The notes under the pieces: model-generated
Told to the model about the DNA's origin: nothing
The model's input: the letters and a program-made list of their open reading frames with translations, nothing else
The model's database searches: none
Program-made: the position numbers and the translations under genes
Shown: one piece after another, positions 1-6,076 of the stretch
Position numbering within the stretch: the stretch's first letter is position 1
Layout: each line of letters opens with the position of its first letter
Source of the DNA: Baffinella frigidus
Lineage: Eukaryota > Cryptophyceae > Cryptomonadales > Baffinellaceae
Direction of reading: 5' to 3'
DNA length: 10,630 nucleotides
Assembly (NCBI GenBank): GCA_026770585.1
Contig: MU646330.1
Location: 1,221,565 to 1,232,194, forward strand

Positions 1-54
1 GACAGAGACAGAGACAGAGACAGAGACAGAGACAGAGACAGAGACAGAGACAGG
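1..54. repeat. GACAGA hexanucleotide microsatellite
   Basis: The six-base unit GACAGA is repeated about eight times without interruption and then decays into GCAGAGAGAGAG. On the minus strand it reads as a TCTGTC pyrimidine tract just downstream of the splice donor of kinase exon 3, so it lies in intron 3 of that gene. The window edge cuts the array, so its full length is unknown. Confidence 0.95.
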
Positions 55-76
55 CAGAGAGAGAGAAGGGAGAGAC

Positions 77-217
77 CTGGCGGAAGCCGGAGGCAGCGTC
101 GCGCTCAGTGAAGGCGCCGCGGTTGGCGATGCGCCCGAACATCTCGCCGCCCATCGCCAGCTCCATCACAATGTACAAAAACTCCGGCGTCTCGAACCAG
201 TCTACCAGCTTAATGAT
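77..217 (-). CDS. Ser/Thr protein kinase, exon 3 (hinge and alpha-D; gene continues off the left edge)
   Basis: These 47 codons lie between a CAG acceptor (218-220) and a GTCTCT donor (75-76). They read IIKLVDWFETPEFLYIVMEL, then AMGGEMFGRI, then ANRGAFTERDAASGFRQ. This is the beta-4 and beta-5 strands, the hinge (VMEL) and the helix D start of a calmodulin-kinase or CDPK-type domain; compare the family patterns HPNIIKLxDxFE, YLVMELxxGGELFDRI and FTERDAA. The expected HRD catalytic loop, DFG motif and C-lobe must lie in exons beyond position 1. Codon use is GC-rich at third positions, unlike the neighbouring repeats. The enzyme would phosphorylate Ser or Thr on unknown substrates; whether EF hands follow cannot be seen. 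Confidence 0.85.
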
Positions 218-288
218 CTGCGTGGGGTTAGGGGTGAGGGTTTAGGGAGCCCCGGATCGCCCCGGATCGCCTGTGTCGTCCCGAAGTC
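218..288. other. Intron 2 acceptor side with telomere-like and 10-bp tandem motifs
   Basis: On the minus strand the acceptor tract of intron 2 is C-rich with CCCTAA-like words, which on the plus strand read as GGGGTTAGGGG and GGGTTTAGGG (222-247). A two-copy tandem of CCCCGGATCG follows at 250-269. No coding potential was seen. Confidence 0.6.
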
Positions 289-450
289 ATGCAAAAAGCT
301 AACGCCAGCGAGGTACTTAGAGCCTACGGATTGCCTACGGTAGGAGCCCCTCTCCTACGACTTATAAAGACCTTTTTTTTTGAAACGTCGTAGGAGGAGG
401 AGGGGTTCCTACCGTAGGCTAAGGGGTCCGCTGGCGTTAGCTTCTGGCAT
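289..450. mobile_element. Fold-back (MITE-like) element inside kinase intron 2
   Basis: The two ends are imperfect inverted repeats. The left arm (289-361) starts ATGCAAAAAGCTAACGCCAG, and the right arm (386-450) ends CTGGCGTTAGCTTCTGGCAT. Inside the arms CCTACGGTAGGA and TCCTACCGTAGG also pair, as do CTCCTACGAC and GTCGTAGGAG, leaving a loop of about 24 bases with a T9 run. There is no ORF for a transposase, so this would be a non-autonomous element. Its tip (ATGCAAAAAGCTAACG) resembles that of the element at 9294-9480. I see no convincing target-site duplication. Confidence 0.75.
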
Positions 451-660
451 TATAAGCGTGCAGCGCCCCCGCCCCCCCGCCGCCTCCCCGCCGCGGGACA
501 AACATGCAGCGCGCCTGCAACACGCGGCGCACGCGCAGACTTGCGGCTCGGCGCCCCTTCAGGCTCGGGGAGGCGAGCGCGCTGCTCCTGACGCGATCGC
601 GCGCGGGGGGGCGGGGGGGGCAGGTGCTGGGAGTGCTGAGAGTGCTGGGCGGGGGAGGAC
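451..660. other. GC-rich 5' part of intron 2
   Basis: This is extremely C/G-rich sequence with runs such as C7 and two G7 or longer tracts (605-620). Open frames exist on both strands, but their translations are dominated by Arg, Ala, Gly and Pro from base composition and show no motif. On the minus strand it lies between the exon 2 donor and the fold-back element. A missing kinase micro-exon was searched for here by eye and not found. Confidence 0.5.
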
Positions 661-732
661 CCCCTCGTGCGAAGTCTCGATGAGCGGCTGGATCTGCGAT
701 TTGTCCTCGCGCGTGCTTGCCAGCTGGATCAC
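661..732 (-). CDS. Ser/Thr protein kinase, exon 2 (beta-3 end and alpha-C region)
   Basis: After a CAG acceptor at 733-735, 24 codons read VIQLASTREDKSQIQPLIET and then SHEG, ending at a GTCCTC donor in phase 0. VIQL continues FAIK from exon 1. SHEG joined to IIKLVDWFE of exon 3 corresponds to the common kinase pattern xHPNIIKL. Intron 1 (733-926) is 194 bp. The segment between the catalytic Lys and the HxxII motif is about five residues shorter than in CaMKII, and the alpha-C glutamate is not unambiguous: by spacing back from the His the position is Gln, while by spacing forward from the Lys it would be the Glu of LIET. A missed micro-exon or another donor in 218-660 could explain this, so the 3' boundary is the least certain of the three exons. 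Confidence 0.6.
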
Positions 733-926
733 CTGCGACCAGCGCGCGGGAGGCGGGAGGGGCGTGTCAGCCGGCAGCCACCAGGAAGCTCCCTGCCTTC
801 CACTGGTGCACCCTGAAGCCGCTGTCCCTGCGCTTCTGGCTGCTGCCACCACGGTGGCTAGGCACCGGGCATGAGCACTGTGTGGGACAGAAGGGCCGCA
901 GCATGCTCCGCCAGGGGGTGGGAGAC

Positions 927-1088
927 CTTGATGGCGAATGGCTCGTTGTCCGACAATCGAATCCCACGCTTCACCTCTCCGCCAGCGCCGACAGCATCCG
1001 CCGTGAGGCGCCCCGCAACGTTATAGAACTGCTCGACGTGCTTGCCTGGCCCACGCGACGAGTCTGTCCCGCCCATTTCCCCAGACAT
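927..1088 (-). CDS. Ser/Thr protein kinase, exon 1 (N-terminus, glycine loop, catalytic Lys)
   Basis: The ATG at 1088 opens 54 codons ending in FAIK, followed directly by a GT (GTCTCC). The residues read as kinase subdomains I and II: FYNVAGRL, then AVGAGGEV, which fits GxGxxGxV with the first Gly replaced by Ala, then KRGIRLSDNEPFAIK with the ATP-anchoring Lys at residue 54. An in-frame TGA lies three codons upstream of the ATG, which supports this start. A CAG acceptor-like site ends one base before the ATG, so either a trans-splice leader or a 5' cis-exon could join here. Exon 1 ends in phase 0, and joining it to the next exon gives FAIK-VIQL, the expected beta-3 strand. Kinase identity is fairly sure; the subfamily (CaMK/CDPK-like) is inferred from exon 3. 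Confidence 0.72.
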
Positions 1089-1320
1089 GCTGCCTCAAAA
1101 CACCTCGCCACCCCTCTGCACCGCGCTCCAGCCTGGCAGCTGTCACCACCAGCTGCGAACTCTCACACACACCTCTTTTGTCGACTATAGGAACGCACGA
1201 CAGGCACCGTTCGACGATAGGCACCCAACAAACGTCGAGCGAAACACCGCACACCCCGTACTCCAGGGCAACGCCCCGCGTCCCTCGCCGCTGGCCTCGT
1301 CTGATGACACCTAGATTTCT
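1089..1320. other. Region upstream of the kinase start codon
   Basis: GC-moderate sequence without convincing codons on either strand. It would hold the 5' leader and promoter of the minus-strand kinase gene. A short imperfect direct repeat stands at about 1179-1226, with the word TCGACKATAGG occurring twice about 30 bp apart. No TATA-like or other clear promoter element was seen. Confidence 0.4.
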
Positions 1321-1500
1321 CCACTTTGGCGTTGGAGTTGACTTTTGAGGATGACCCTCTTAGCTTTGAAGGCGTGACCTTCTGAAGGTCACGTTTGAAG
1401 GACGTGACGTTCTTTCCCGTTACGCATGGGAAAGTGGCATCTCACCTTGCGTTACGCCACCTTCTGACCTTAGGGAAACAGAATCCCCTTGACGCCACAG
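1321..1500. repeat. Cluster of small palindromes built on CGTGAC/ACGTTC words
   Basis: Several hairpins lie close together. CGTGACCTT and AAGGTCACG pair around a 3-base loop at about 1373-1393, and CTTTCCC pairs with GGGAAAG around CGTTACGCAT at about 1411-1434. The flanks carry the related pair AAGGCGTGA and GTTACGCCACCTT. The word GTTGACTTTTGA at 1336-1347 recurs at the right end of the window. This is probably an eroded fold-back element. Confidence 0.5.
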
Positions 1501-1847
1501 GTTCAAGCGAGCTCCGCCTCCTCCTCCTCACCTGCATCGTCTCCCCGCCTCGCGCGTCTGCACCCGGTACCATCAGGGAGACAGTGGGTTCCTCTCAGAA
1601 AGAAGGGTGGAACTTGAGAGGCGGAGGGAGGTTCCTGCCAGCGATGTTTGGGCGGGCAATCTCCCATCCGTATGGGCTGCATTGACTCGTTTAGCTTCCC
1701 TCCTCTTTTTACAGGGTTCGACAGGTTTGTGAGTGGTTTCGAGTCAGTTCTGTCTGGATGGCAGGTGCTTTCGCGGAGCCGCTGGGTCCGCGGGATCCTC
1801 CTCCGCGGACCACGGACTGCGGTCTTGTTGTTTCCCACTGGGCGCAG
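1501..1847. other. Unassigned region before the membrane-protein exon
   Basis: No clear gene or repeat. Pyrimidine-rich DNA at 1515-1560 gives way to mixed sequence. An acceptor-like stretch (TCTTGTTGTTTCCCACTG, then GGCGCAG) ends exactly before the ATG at 1848. The plus frame is open from 1758, so coding could extend upstream, but the upstream residues (Pro- and Asp-rich) show no motif. Confidence 0.4.
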
Positions 1848-2420
1848 ATGCGTTGCCGTACCGCATATTGGCGCATGTACCTGCTCTGCTGCATGCTGAT
1901 GCAAGGCTGCTTTCTCCTGGCCTGTTGGCGACCTTCCTGGCAATCTGGCCGGCAGCAAGGAGACGCAGTTCCATTGCGTGCAGCGCCGGTGCATGCGGGC
2001 GTAGCGACTCGAAATGCGCAGGCAAGAGCTGTGCAGCTCCTGCCAGCAGCCGGTGGTTCGAGAGACGCTGACGCACGTCTGCCGCCTCGCCCACTCGAGA
2101 ACGGTGTCGTTGCAACACGACACCTGCCAGGCGCTAGTCCACGCTCCCCAGCACTCCCATCCAAAGCACCGGCTGCTATCGTGGATATCCCGGACGTGCC
2201 TCTCGAGGGCGGAGAATCTTGGAGATTGGGTGGGAGGATTCTGGATCCTGCCGGCAGCAACGAGGGGTGGTGTAAGCGCATGCATTTGACCCACACGGTG
2301 CGGCCAGGGAAAGGGTGGGGCAGCATGCCTGCGAGAGAGCAAGCGGAGTGGAAGAGGCTACGCTGCGATGCCCACTTCTGCCAGCCCGATGCTATGGAGG
2401 CCAGGGGCACGTACGATTGC
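1848..2420 (+). CDS. Probable first exon of a type II membrane protein, function unknown
   Basis: The frame begins MRCRTAYWRMYLLCCMLMQG and continues CFLLACW. This is a short basic N-terminus followed by a roughly 17-20 residue hydrophobic segment at residues 8-27, typical of a signal anchor of Golgi or ER enzymes. The rest is about 160 residues of low-hydrophobicity sequence, ending with a Trp/Cys-containing patch (GWGSMPAREQAEWKRLRCDA, then HFCQPDAMEARGTYDC). At 2421 GTGAGC is a good splice donor in phase 0; without splicing the frame stops at 2433-2435. The start was placed at 1848 because the anchor begins there and a CAG acceptor immediately precedes it. No enzyme family is recognised. 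A glycosyltransferase or sulfotransferase stem is only a guess from topology. The next exon was not located with confidence; a weak candidate acceptor is at 3424-3425. Confidence 0.45.
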
Positions 2421-2459
2421 GTGAGCAAGCACTAGGACGTCACGTAGCACGCAAAGGGT

Positions 2460-2594
2460 TGCACATGGAACGGTTGGGTTTAAATAAATAAATTGCAGAT
2501 TCACGGGGGGGGGTGCACATGGAATGGTTGGTTTTAGATAAACAAATTACAGATTCACGGGGGGGGGGGGGGGGAATCACGGGGGGGGGGGGGG
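2460..2594. repeat. 54-bp tandem repeat with poly-G runs
   Basis: The unit beginning TGCACATGGAACGGTTGGGT and ending GCAGATTCACG plus a G tract occurs at 2460-2513 and again, diverged, at 2514-2574. A truncated third piece (AATCAC plus G14) follows. The G runs are 9, 16 and 14 bases long. The AT-rich middle of each unit (TAAATAAATAAA, TAGATAAACAAA) contrasts with the G runs. Confidence 0.85.
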
Positions 2595-2618
2595 CGAAGA
2601 CGCTAGAAAGACATCTTC

Positions 2619-2740
2619 TACAGGGGTACCTCGCTCATAAGAAACCGCCCCCCCCTAGGACCCTACAGTAGGGCTATGCCTAGGGTCCTATGGTGGTCCT
2701 GGGGGGGGGGGCGGTTTCTTATGAGCGAGGTTCCCCTGTA
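2619..2740. mobile_element. Fold-back element, copy 1 of a tandem pair
   Basis: The left arm starts TACAGGGGTACCTCGCTCAT, and the right arm ends with its near-complement (ATGAGCGAGGTTCCCCTGTA). Arms of about 38 bp pair through GAAACCGCC plus a C run and a G run plus GGCGGTTTC. Inside, TAGGACCCT pairs with AGGGTCCTA. No ORF. It is a non-autonomous hairpin element, and its left neighbour is the poly-G tandem. Confidence 0.85.
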
Positions 2741-2744
2741 CATG

Positions 2745-2888
2745 TAGAGGGGTACCTCGCTCATAAGAAACTAACCCCCCCTAGGACCGTACATGTACAG
2801 TTGGCCTATGCCTACAGCTGTAGTTAGGGCTCTATGGTGGTCCTAGCTAGGGGGGGCGGACGTTTCTTATGAGCGAGGTACCCCTGTA
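2745..2888. mobile_element. Fold-back element, copy 2 of a tandem pair
   Basis: The same terminal sequence as the copy just upstream (GGGGTACCTCGCTCATAAGA) and the matching right arm (TCTTATGAGCGAGGTACCCC) flank a different interior. There, CCCCCCTAGGACC pairs with GGTCCTAGCTAGGGGGG, and an inner CTACAGCTGTAG palindrome sits at 2812-2823. The interior is longer than in copy 1. Only 4 bp separate the two elements. Confidence 0.85.
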
Positions 2889-3153
2889 CCTCCCATGCGG
2901 GGGGGGGTGCTTTCTCACTCACGGTGAGATGGCACGCGTTTCCAGCCGTTGAGCCTTTTGATGAAAGGTTCGTAGTCCATCGTGTAGCTATGTGCGCTGC
3001 CAGCGCTTCTGCGAGTGGACCGCACTAAGTGGACCACTCTCAGTGGTCCACTTAAATCCAACAAAAAACAACGCTGGCATAGTGTCAGAACGCTGGCCAG
3101 CGTCTAAGCACTCTCCGAGAGTGGTCCATTCAGTGGTGTCCACTGATAGCTTC
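2889..3153. repeat. Palindrome cluster with AGTGGACCACT words
   Basis: A perfect hairpin AAGTGGACCACT / AGTGGTCCACTT with a 3-base loop lies at about 3027-3053. Related words (GAGAGTGGTCCA, AGTGGTGTCCACT) and CGCTGGCCAGCG surround it, so several alternative pairings are possible across 2994-3150. At 2958-2992 the sequence TTTGATGAAAGGTTCGTAGT is close to one at 10397-10430. No coding sequence was seen. Confidence 0.6.
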
Positions 3154-3272
3154 CTTTAGGTCCTTTCGGTCCTTTAGGTTCTTCGAGCTCCCGACATAGG
3201 CGGACACCGGAACTCGTTCTGCAGAAAAGCCATGCTTCCTTTCGGATCACATTTCGGCCCCCCGGTGCAGAC
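3154..3272 (+). repeat. Dispersed TTCTTCGAGCTCCC repeat, copy 1
   Basis: The copy starts in TTTAGGTCCTTT-type words and runs through TTCTTCGAGCTCCC, GACATAGGCGGACACCGGAA, CTGCAGAAAAGCCATGCTTC and CTTTCGGATCACAT to a C-rich tail. Other copies are at 4356, 4632, 5198, 6621 and 6838. The core contains TTCGAGCTCC, which is close to the RNA polymerase III box B pattern GGTTCRANNCC but with an extra TTC; a tRNA-derived SINE is possible but unproven. Confidence 0.85.
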
Positions 3273-3482
3273 CCTTCCAGTACGAGGTGGAAATAGAATC
3301 CATCCGGAAAAAGCTAGTAAGAGCGGCCGGCACGGGATACAGTATGTAGCACAATGCGAAAGGCATGTGCAGCGCTGAGGCTGGTCGTTTGGCAATAAAT
3401 TACCAGTTTCTCTCTACCCTTCCAGAAGGTGGCGCGCTGGTTGCACGGCCTGCTCGCCGCTGCTTGTCGACGGCTCAGGGTG
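3273..3482. other. Unassigned spacer with one acceptor-like site
   Basis: No recognisable gene. At 3408-3425 a pyrimidine tract (TTTCTCTCTACCCTTCCAG) looks like a 3' splice site. It is followed by a short open stretch reading KVARWLHGLLAAACRRLR that runs into the telomere-like repeats. It could be the next exon of the membrane-protein gene at 1848-2420, but nothing beyond position supports this. Confidence 0.3.
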
Positions 3483-3890
3483 TCGGGTGTACGGGTTCAG
3501 AATTTAGAGTTGAGGGTTGAGGGTTTGGGGTTTAGGGGTTGGGGTTTCGGGTTCAGGGTTTAGAGTTTCGGGTTTCGGGTTTAGGGTTTAGGGTCTAGGG
3601 TTTAAGGTTTAGGGTTTAGGGTTTGAGGTCTGGGGTTTAGGGTTTAGGGTGGGGTTTTAGGTTTTATAATTTAGAATTTAGGGTTGAGGTTCAGGGTGTA
3701 GGGTTCAGGGTTTAGGGTTGAGAGTTTGGGGTTCAGGGTTAAGGGTTTAGGGTTTAGGGCTTAGGGCTTAGGGCTTAGGGGTCACGATGTAGGGTCAAAA
3801 GACAAAGGTCGAGGGTTAAGGGTTCAGGGTCGAGGGTTGAGGGTTGGAGGTCAAGGGTTGAGGGTCTAGGGTTTAGGATTTTAGGCTTGG
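3483..3890 (+). repeat. Degenerate telomere-like TTTAGGG array
   Basis: About 400 bp of words one or two changes from TTTAGGG (GTTCAGGG, GGTTTCGGG, GGTTGAGG, GGTCTAGGG, GGCTTAGGG) with only short perfect runs. The heterogeneity argues against an active telomere end and for an old interstitial block or a repeat derived from telomeric DNA. TTTAGGG is the plant, dinoflagellate and chromerid type of telomere repeat. Frames through it give low-complexity peptides only. Confidence 0.9.
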
Positions 3891-4011
3891 GGATGGGAAG
3901 GTGGATTAGCACAGGCACTTCACTTCTAAATTTTATTCTTCCCCAGCGATGGCTTTTATTCAATTAGTATGAAGTATCACAATAGCTCAACAGGAATTTT
4001 CCCGGAAGGGG

Positions 4012-4219
4012 ATTACACTGTTGAGTTAACTTTTCATTCTTTCGCTGAGTTGATGGGCGTGCTTCTTTCTAAAATGGGGAGAGATGGGTAGTTTTATATT
4101 TCTGCAAAGTCCGCAGTGCTTGCGGTCGTTTTGAATTTAGTACCCATCTCTCCCCATTTTAGAAAGAAGCACGCCCATCAACTCAGCGAAAGAATGAAAA
4201 GTTAACTCAACAGTGTAAT
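4012..4219. mobile_element. Fold-back element with perfect 79-bp arms
   Basis: Positions 4012-4090 and 4141-4219 are exact reverse complements over 79 bases as read by eye, starting ATTACACTGTTGAGTTAACT, with a 50-base loop. The arms are AT-rich compared with the flanks. No ORF spans it. The lack of any mismatch suggests recent insertion or arm correction by gene conversion. Confidence 0.92.
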
Positions 4220-4227
4220 CAAAAATA

Positions 4228-4300
4228 ACGGGGTTGGCAAAAACGGCAAATCCGTGCCGTTTTTATATTTTCACGGATTTGCCGTTTTTGCCAACCCCGT
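4228..4300. repeat. Perfect 29-bp inverted repeat abutting the previous element
   Basis: ACGGGGTTGGCAAAAACGGC continuing to AAATCCGTG (4228-4256) is exactly complementary to 4272-4300, with a 15-base AT-rich loop. A second, competing hairpin exists inside: AAAAACGGCA pairs with TGCCGTTTTT across 4238-4263. The two structures cannot form at once. Only eight bases separate it from the 79-bp-arm element. Confidence 0.9.
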
Positions 4301-4355
4301 GCCATCATCTGAATATGCCTGGTCCATGACCAACCCCGCTCAGTCTGGGTAATGC
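4301..4355. other. Short spacer
   Basis: Mixed sequence containing GGTCCATGACC, a small palindrome at about 4321-4331, and a second CCAACCCCG word matching the arm of the inverted repeat to its left. Nothing else is recognisable. Confidence 0.4.
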
Positions 4356-4431
4356 AAAAGGAAGCATGGCTTTCCCGCAGATAAGTTTCAGTGTCCGCCT
4401 ATGTTGGGAGCTCGAAGAACCTTAAGGACCT
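4356..4431 (-). repeat. Dispersed TTCTTCGAGCTCCC repeat, copy 2 (inverted)
   Basis: This is the only copy of the family in reverse orientation. Read on the minus strand it runs from AGGTCCTTAAGGTTCTTCGA through CTCCCAACATAGGCGGACAC to AAAGCCATGCTTCC. With the forward copy at 4632-4704 it forms a 200-bp-spaced inverted pair with arms of about 70 bp. Confidence 0.85.
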
Positions 4432-4631
4432 ACAGGGCTCCGAAAAGTGCAGGCGTCCGAGAACAGGACTCCATTCGCGAAGCGCGTGAAAATGCCATCG
4501 GTGCTACGTTGTGGGTATCTAGGCTCTGAGGGCACCTAATTTTTTTTTAGTACGAATGCAAAGTGAATCTTTGGAGTCCTGGCATGGCACGTGGTTTTTG
4601 CAACGTTCTCACGCGTGCCCTTTCCCCCGTT
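4432..4631. other. Spacer between inverted repeat copies
   Basis: A mixed-composition 200-bp spacer with a T9 run at about 4540. No motif, no convincing reading frame and no internal repeat were found. Confidence 0.4.
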
Positions 4632-4704
4632 CAGGTCCTCAAGGTTCTTCGAGCTCCCACGATATGCGGACACTGAAACTTATTTGCAGAAAAGCCATGC
4701 TCCT
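4632..4704 (+). repeat. Dispersed TTCTTCGAGCTCCC repeat, copy 3
   Basis: This copy has diverged (CACGATATGCGGACACTGAA in place of AACATAGGCGGACACCGGAA) and resembles the inverted copy at 4356-4431 more than the others: both share CACTGAAACTTAT. It abuts the 3' end of the broken ankyrin exon on the other strand. Confidence 0.8.
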
Positions 4705-4750
4705 CCCAGGCTCCAGGGACCTGCAGTCTTGTGAGAGCGCGCCGCAACCT

Positions 4751-5196
4751 TCACCATCCGCACCAAGTTGGCTCGTGGTGCCCCATCGCGAACGCCTCGC
4801 ACCTGGCCCTGCGCAATGCCTCGGCCTTGAGCATCGCCAGGATATGCTTGTTCGCCCGGAGAGTCGCGAGGGCTTCTGGAGTGTCCCCGTCGATGTCTTG
4901 TGCGGAAACGTCGGCACCCTTGGCGAGAAGCAGCTGAGCCACGGCATAGTGACCTTGAAATGCAGCGCCATGAAGCGGCGTCCACCCGACGTTGTTCTTG
5001 GCCGACAGGTCCCGCGCTCGCTTCAAGCAACACCCCCACCATAACTCCATCACCAATATATGCAGCCTGGAAGAGCGGCGAGTTTGAAGAAGGTCCTCCT
5101 CTCTCCTCGATGTCTGCACCGCCCTCGAGCAACTTCATCACGTCCACCACTCGCGACGCTGCGGTCCCAAGCGCGGGCGCAGCACTGGCGTTGCTG
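4751..5196 (-). pseudogene. Ankyrin-repeat exon with a frameshift
   Basis: On the minus strand three to four ankyrin repeats can be read. They are VVDVMKLLEGGADIEERGG, then SPLFQAAYIGDGVMVGVLLE, then NNVGWTPLHGAAFQGHYAVA with QLLLAKGADVSAQD, then DGDTPEALATLRANKHILAM. The TPLHxAAxxGHxxxAxxLLxxGAD consensus is clear. The first two repeats and the last two are in different frames; the shift falls at about 5021-5030, in VLLE/RARDLSA, and one inserted base would restore it. The frame stops at 4751-4753 after ILAMLKAEALRRARCEAF. Repeat DNA abuts the high-coordinate end, where a CAG acceptor-like site sits at about 5194-5196, and lies close to the other end. It is most likely a dead fragment of a protein-interaction gene; a sequencing indel is the alternative. 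Confidence 0.75.
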
Positions 5197-5197
5197 C

Positions 5198-5293
5198 CTT
5201 TAGGTCCTTTAGGTTCTTCGAGCTCCCAACATAGGCGGACACCGGAAATTGTTCTGTAGAAAGGCCATGCTTCCTTTCGGATCACATCAAGCC
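5198..5293 (+). repeat. Dispersed TTCTTCGAGCTCCC repeat, copy 4
   Basis: A full-length copy from CTTTAGGTCCTTTAGGTTCT to CTTTCGGATCACATCA and a C-rich tail. It forms the left end of the ~850-bp duplicated segment and touches the acceptor-side end of the ankyrin fragment. An open minus-strand frame passes from the repeat into the ankyrin sequence. Confidence 0.9.
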
Positions 5294-5513
5294 CCCCTGT
5301 ACAGAGGATCCGGCAGAACCGGCCGCCATGTTCGATGAGAGCCCTTTTAGGTCCTTTCAGGTCCTTGAGGCCCTTGAGGTTTTGATTTCTCCCAACATAG
5401 CTCAACGACACGTCTTTCCGTGGAAAAGATCTGCAGAAAAGGCTTTTTTTTTCTTTCGGATCGCGCTGCCCCCCCCATTGAGCTCTCCAGTGCAGAGGCT
5501 CGTGAAGAGGGGA

Positions 5514-5761
5514 TATTGTACTTTTTGGGTGAGCGCGGATTTTCGGTCGGAGTCGGGGAGTCGGGAAAAATCGAAAAAATCGAAAAAGGGCTCTAGTATT
5601 TGTCACATATTATGGGTGGGAGGTGCATCTTGCCATCATATCAATGCATAAGATAGCATTAAACTTTAGATGGACGCACCAATTATCGAGATTTTCACTT
5701 CCCGACACCCCGACCCGACCACGAGAAAATCCGCGCTGACCCGAAAAGGAAAAGTACAATA
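5514..5761. mobile_element. Fold-back element within duplicated segment, copy A
   Basis: TATTGTACTTTTTGGGTGAG at the left pairs with the complementary end at 5754-5761 and inwards, including GCGCGGATTTTC with GAAAATCCGCGC and GTCGGGG with CCCCGAC. Arms are imperfect and about 55-75 bp long. The right arm carries a 6-bp insertion and the left arm two changes compared with the better-preserved copy at 7134-7374. Confidence 0.85.
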
Positions 5762-6076
5762 GTGGGTGGTTTTCTTGGGGAGTTTGAGTTAGACCAAAAA
5801 GGTACAGGCTCGCACACACACCAAACCCAAGTCAGCCGTTCTGAGGCTCATGATATCCCATGGTTGGAGCATATGAGCGTCAACCACGGATACCCCAGAG
5901 GAAACAAGATTCCAGAAAGTGAGATGGGTTGTGTGGGTGTGTGAGGTGAGATCAGGTAGACACCAAAGATGAGAGGATAGGAAGATCAGACAGAGAGGGG
6001 ACTTTAGTTCCGGACAGTCCGCTTGACAGGCAAGTAGGGTGTGGCGGACAGTCCGCTGGAAGGCAAGAAGGGGTTC

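Larger units (their letters stand above)
5198..6076 (+). repeat. Large duplicated segment, copy A
   Basis: This segment matches 6838-7687 nearly base for base. It holds, in order, a dispersed repeat, a diverged relative of it (about 5347-5475), a fold-back element (5514-5761), a CA-rich stretch, a CCATGGTTGGAGCATATGAG hairpin region, a GTGAGATCAG stretch, and paired GGACAGTCCGC words (6011-6057). It differs from copy B by about 24 extra bases near 5310-5333 and 6 extra bases in the fold-back arm near 5745. No gene is recognised in it. Confidence 0.9.

Noticed and set aside
380-874. 164-codon plus-strand frame
   Set aside because: The residues are mostly Arg, Ala, Gly and Pro from GC-rich composition, and it lies antisense to kinase intron 2 and exon 2.
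1503-2342. Long minus-strand open frame of 279 codons
   Set aside because: It overlaps the plus-strand membrane-anchor exon, and its translation is Arg/Pro/Ser-rich with no motif; it looks like a shadow of GC-rich DNA. A second 239-codon minus frame over the same stretch was dropped for the same reason.
2619-2888. CRISPR-like array of repeated hairpins
   Set aside because: There are only two units, they are palindromic, and their interiors pair, unlike CRISPR spacers.
3483-3890. True telomere end
   Set aside because: The TTTAGGG words are heavily mutated and complex sequence continues on both sides.
4680-5606. 308-codon minus-strand frame as one gene
   Set aside because: Its upstream part is translated fold-back and dispersed repeat DNA, its middle is ankyrin sequence, and its downstream part is the ankyrin exon read in the wrong frame, so it is not one real protein.
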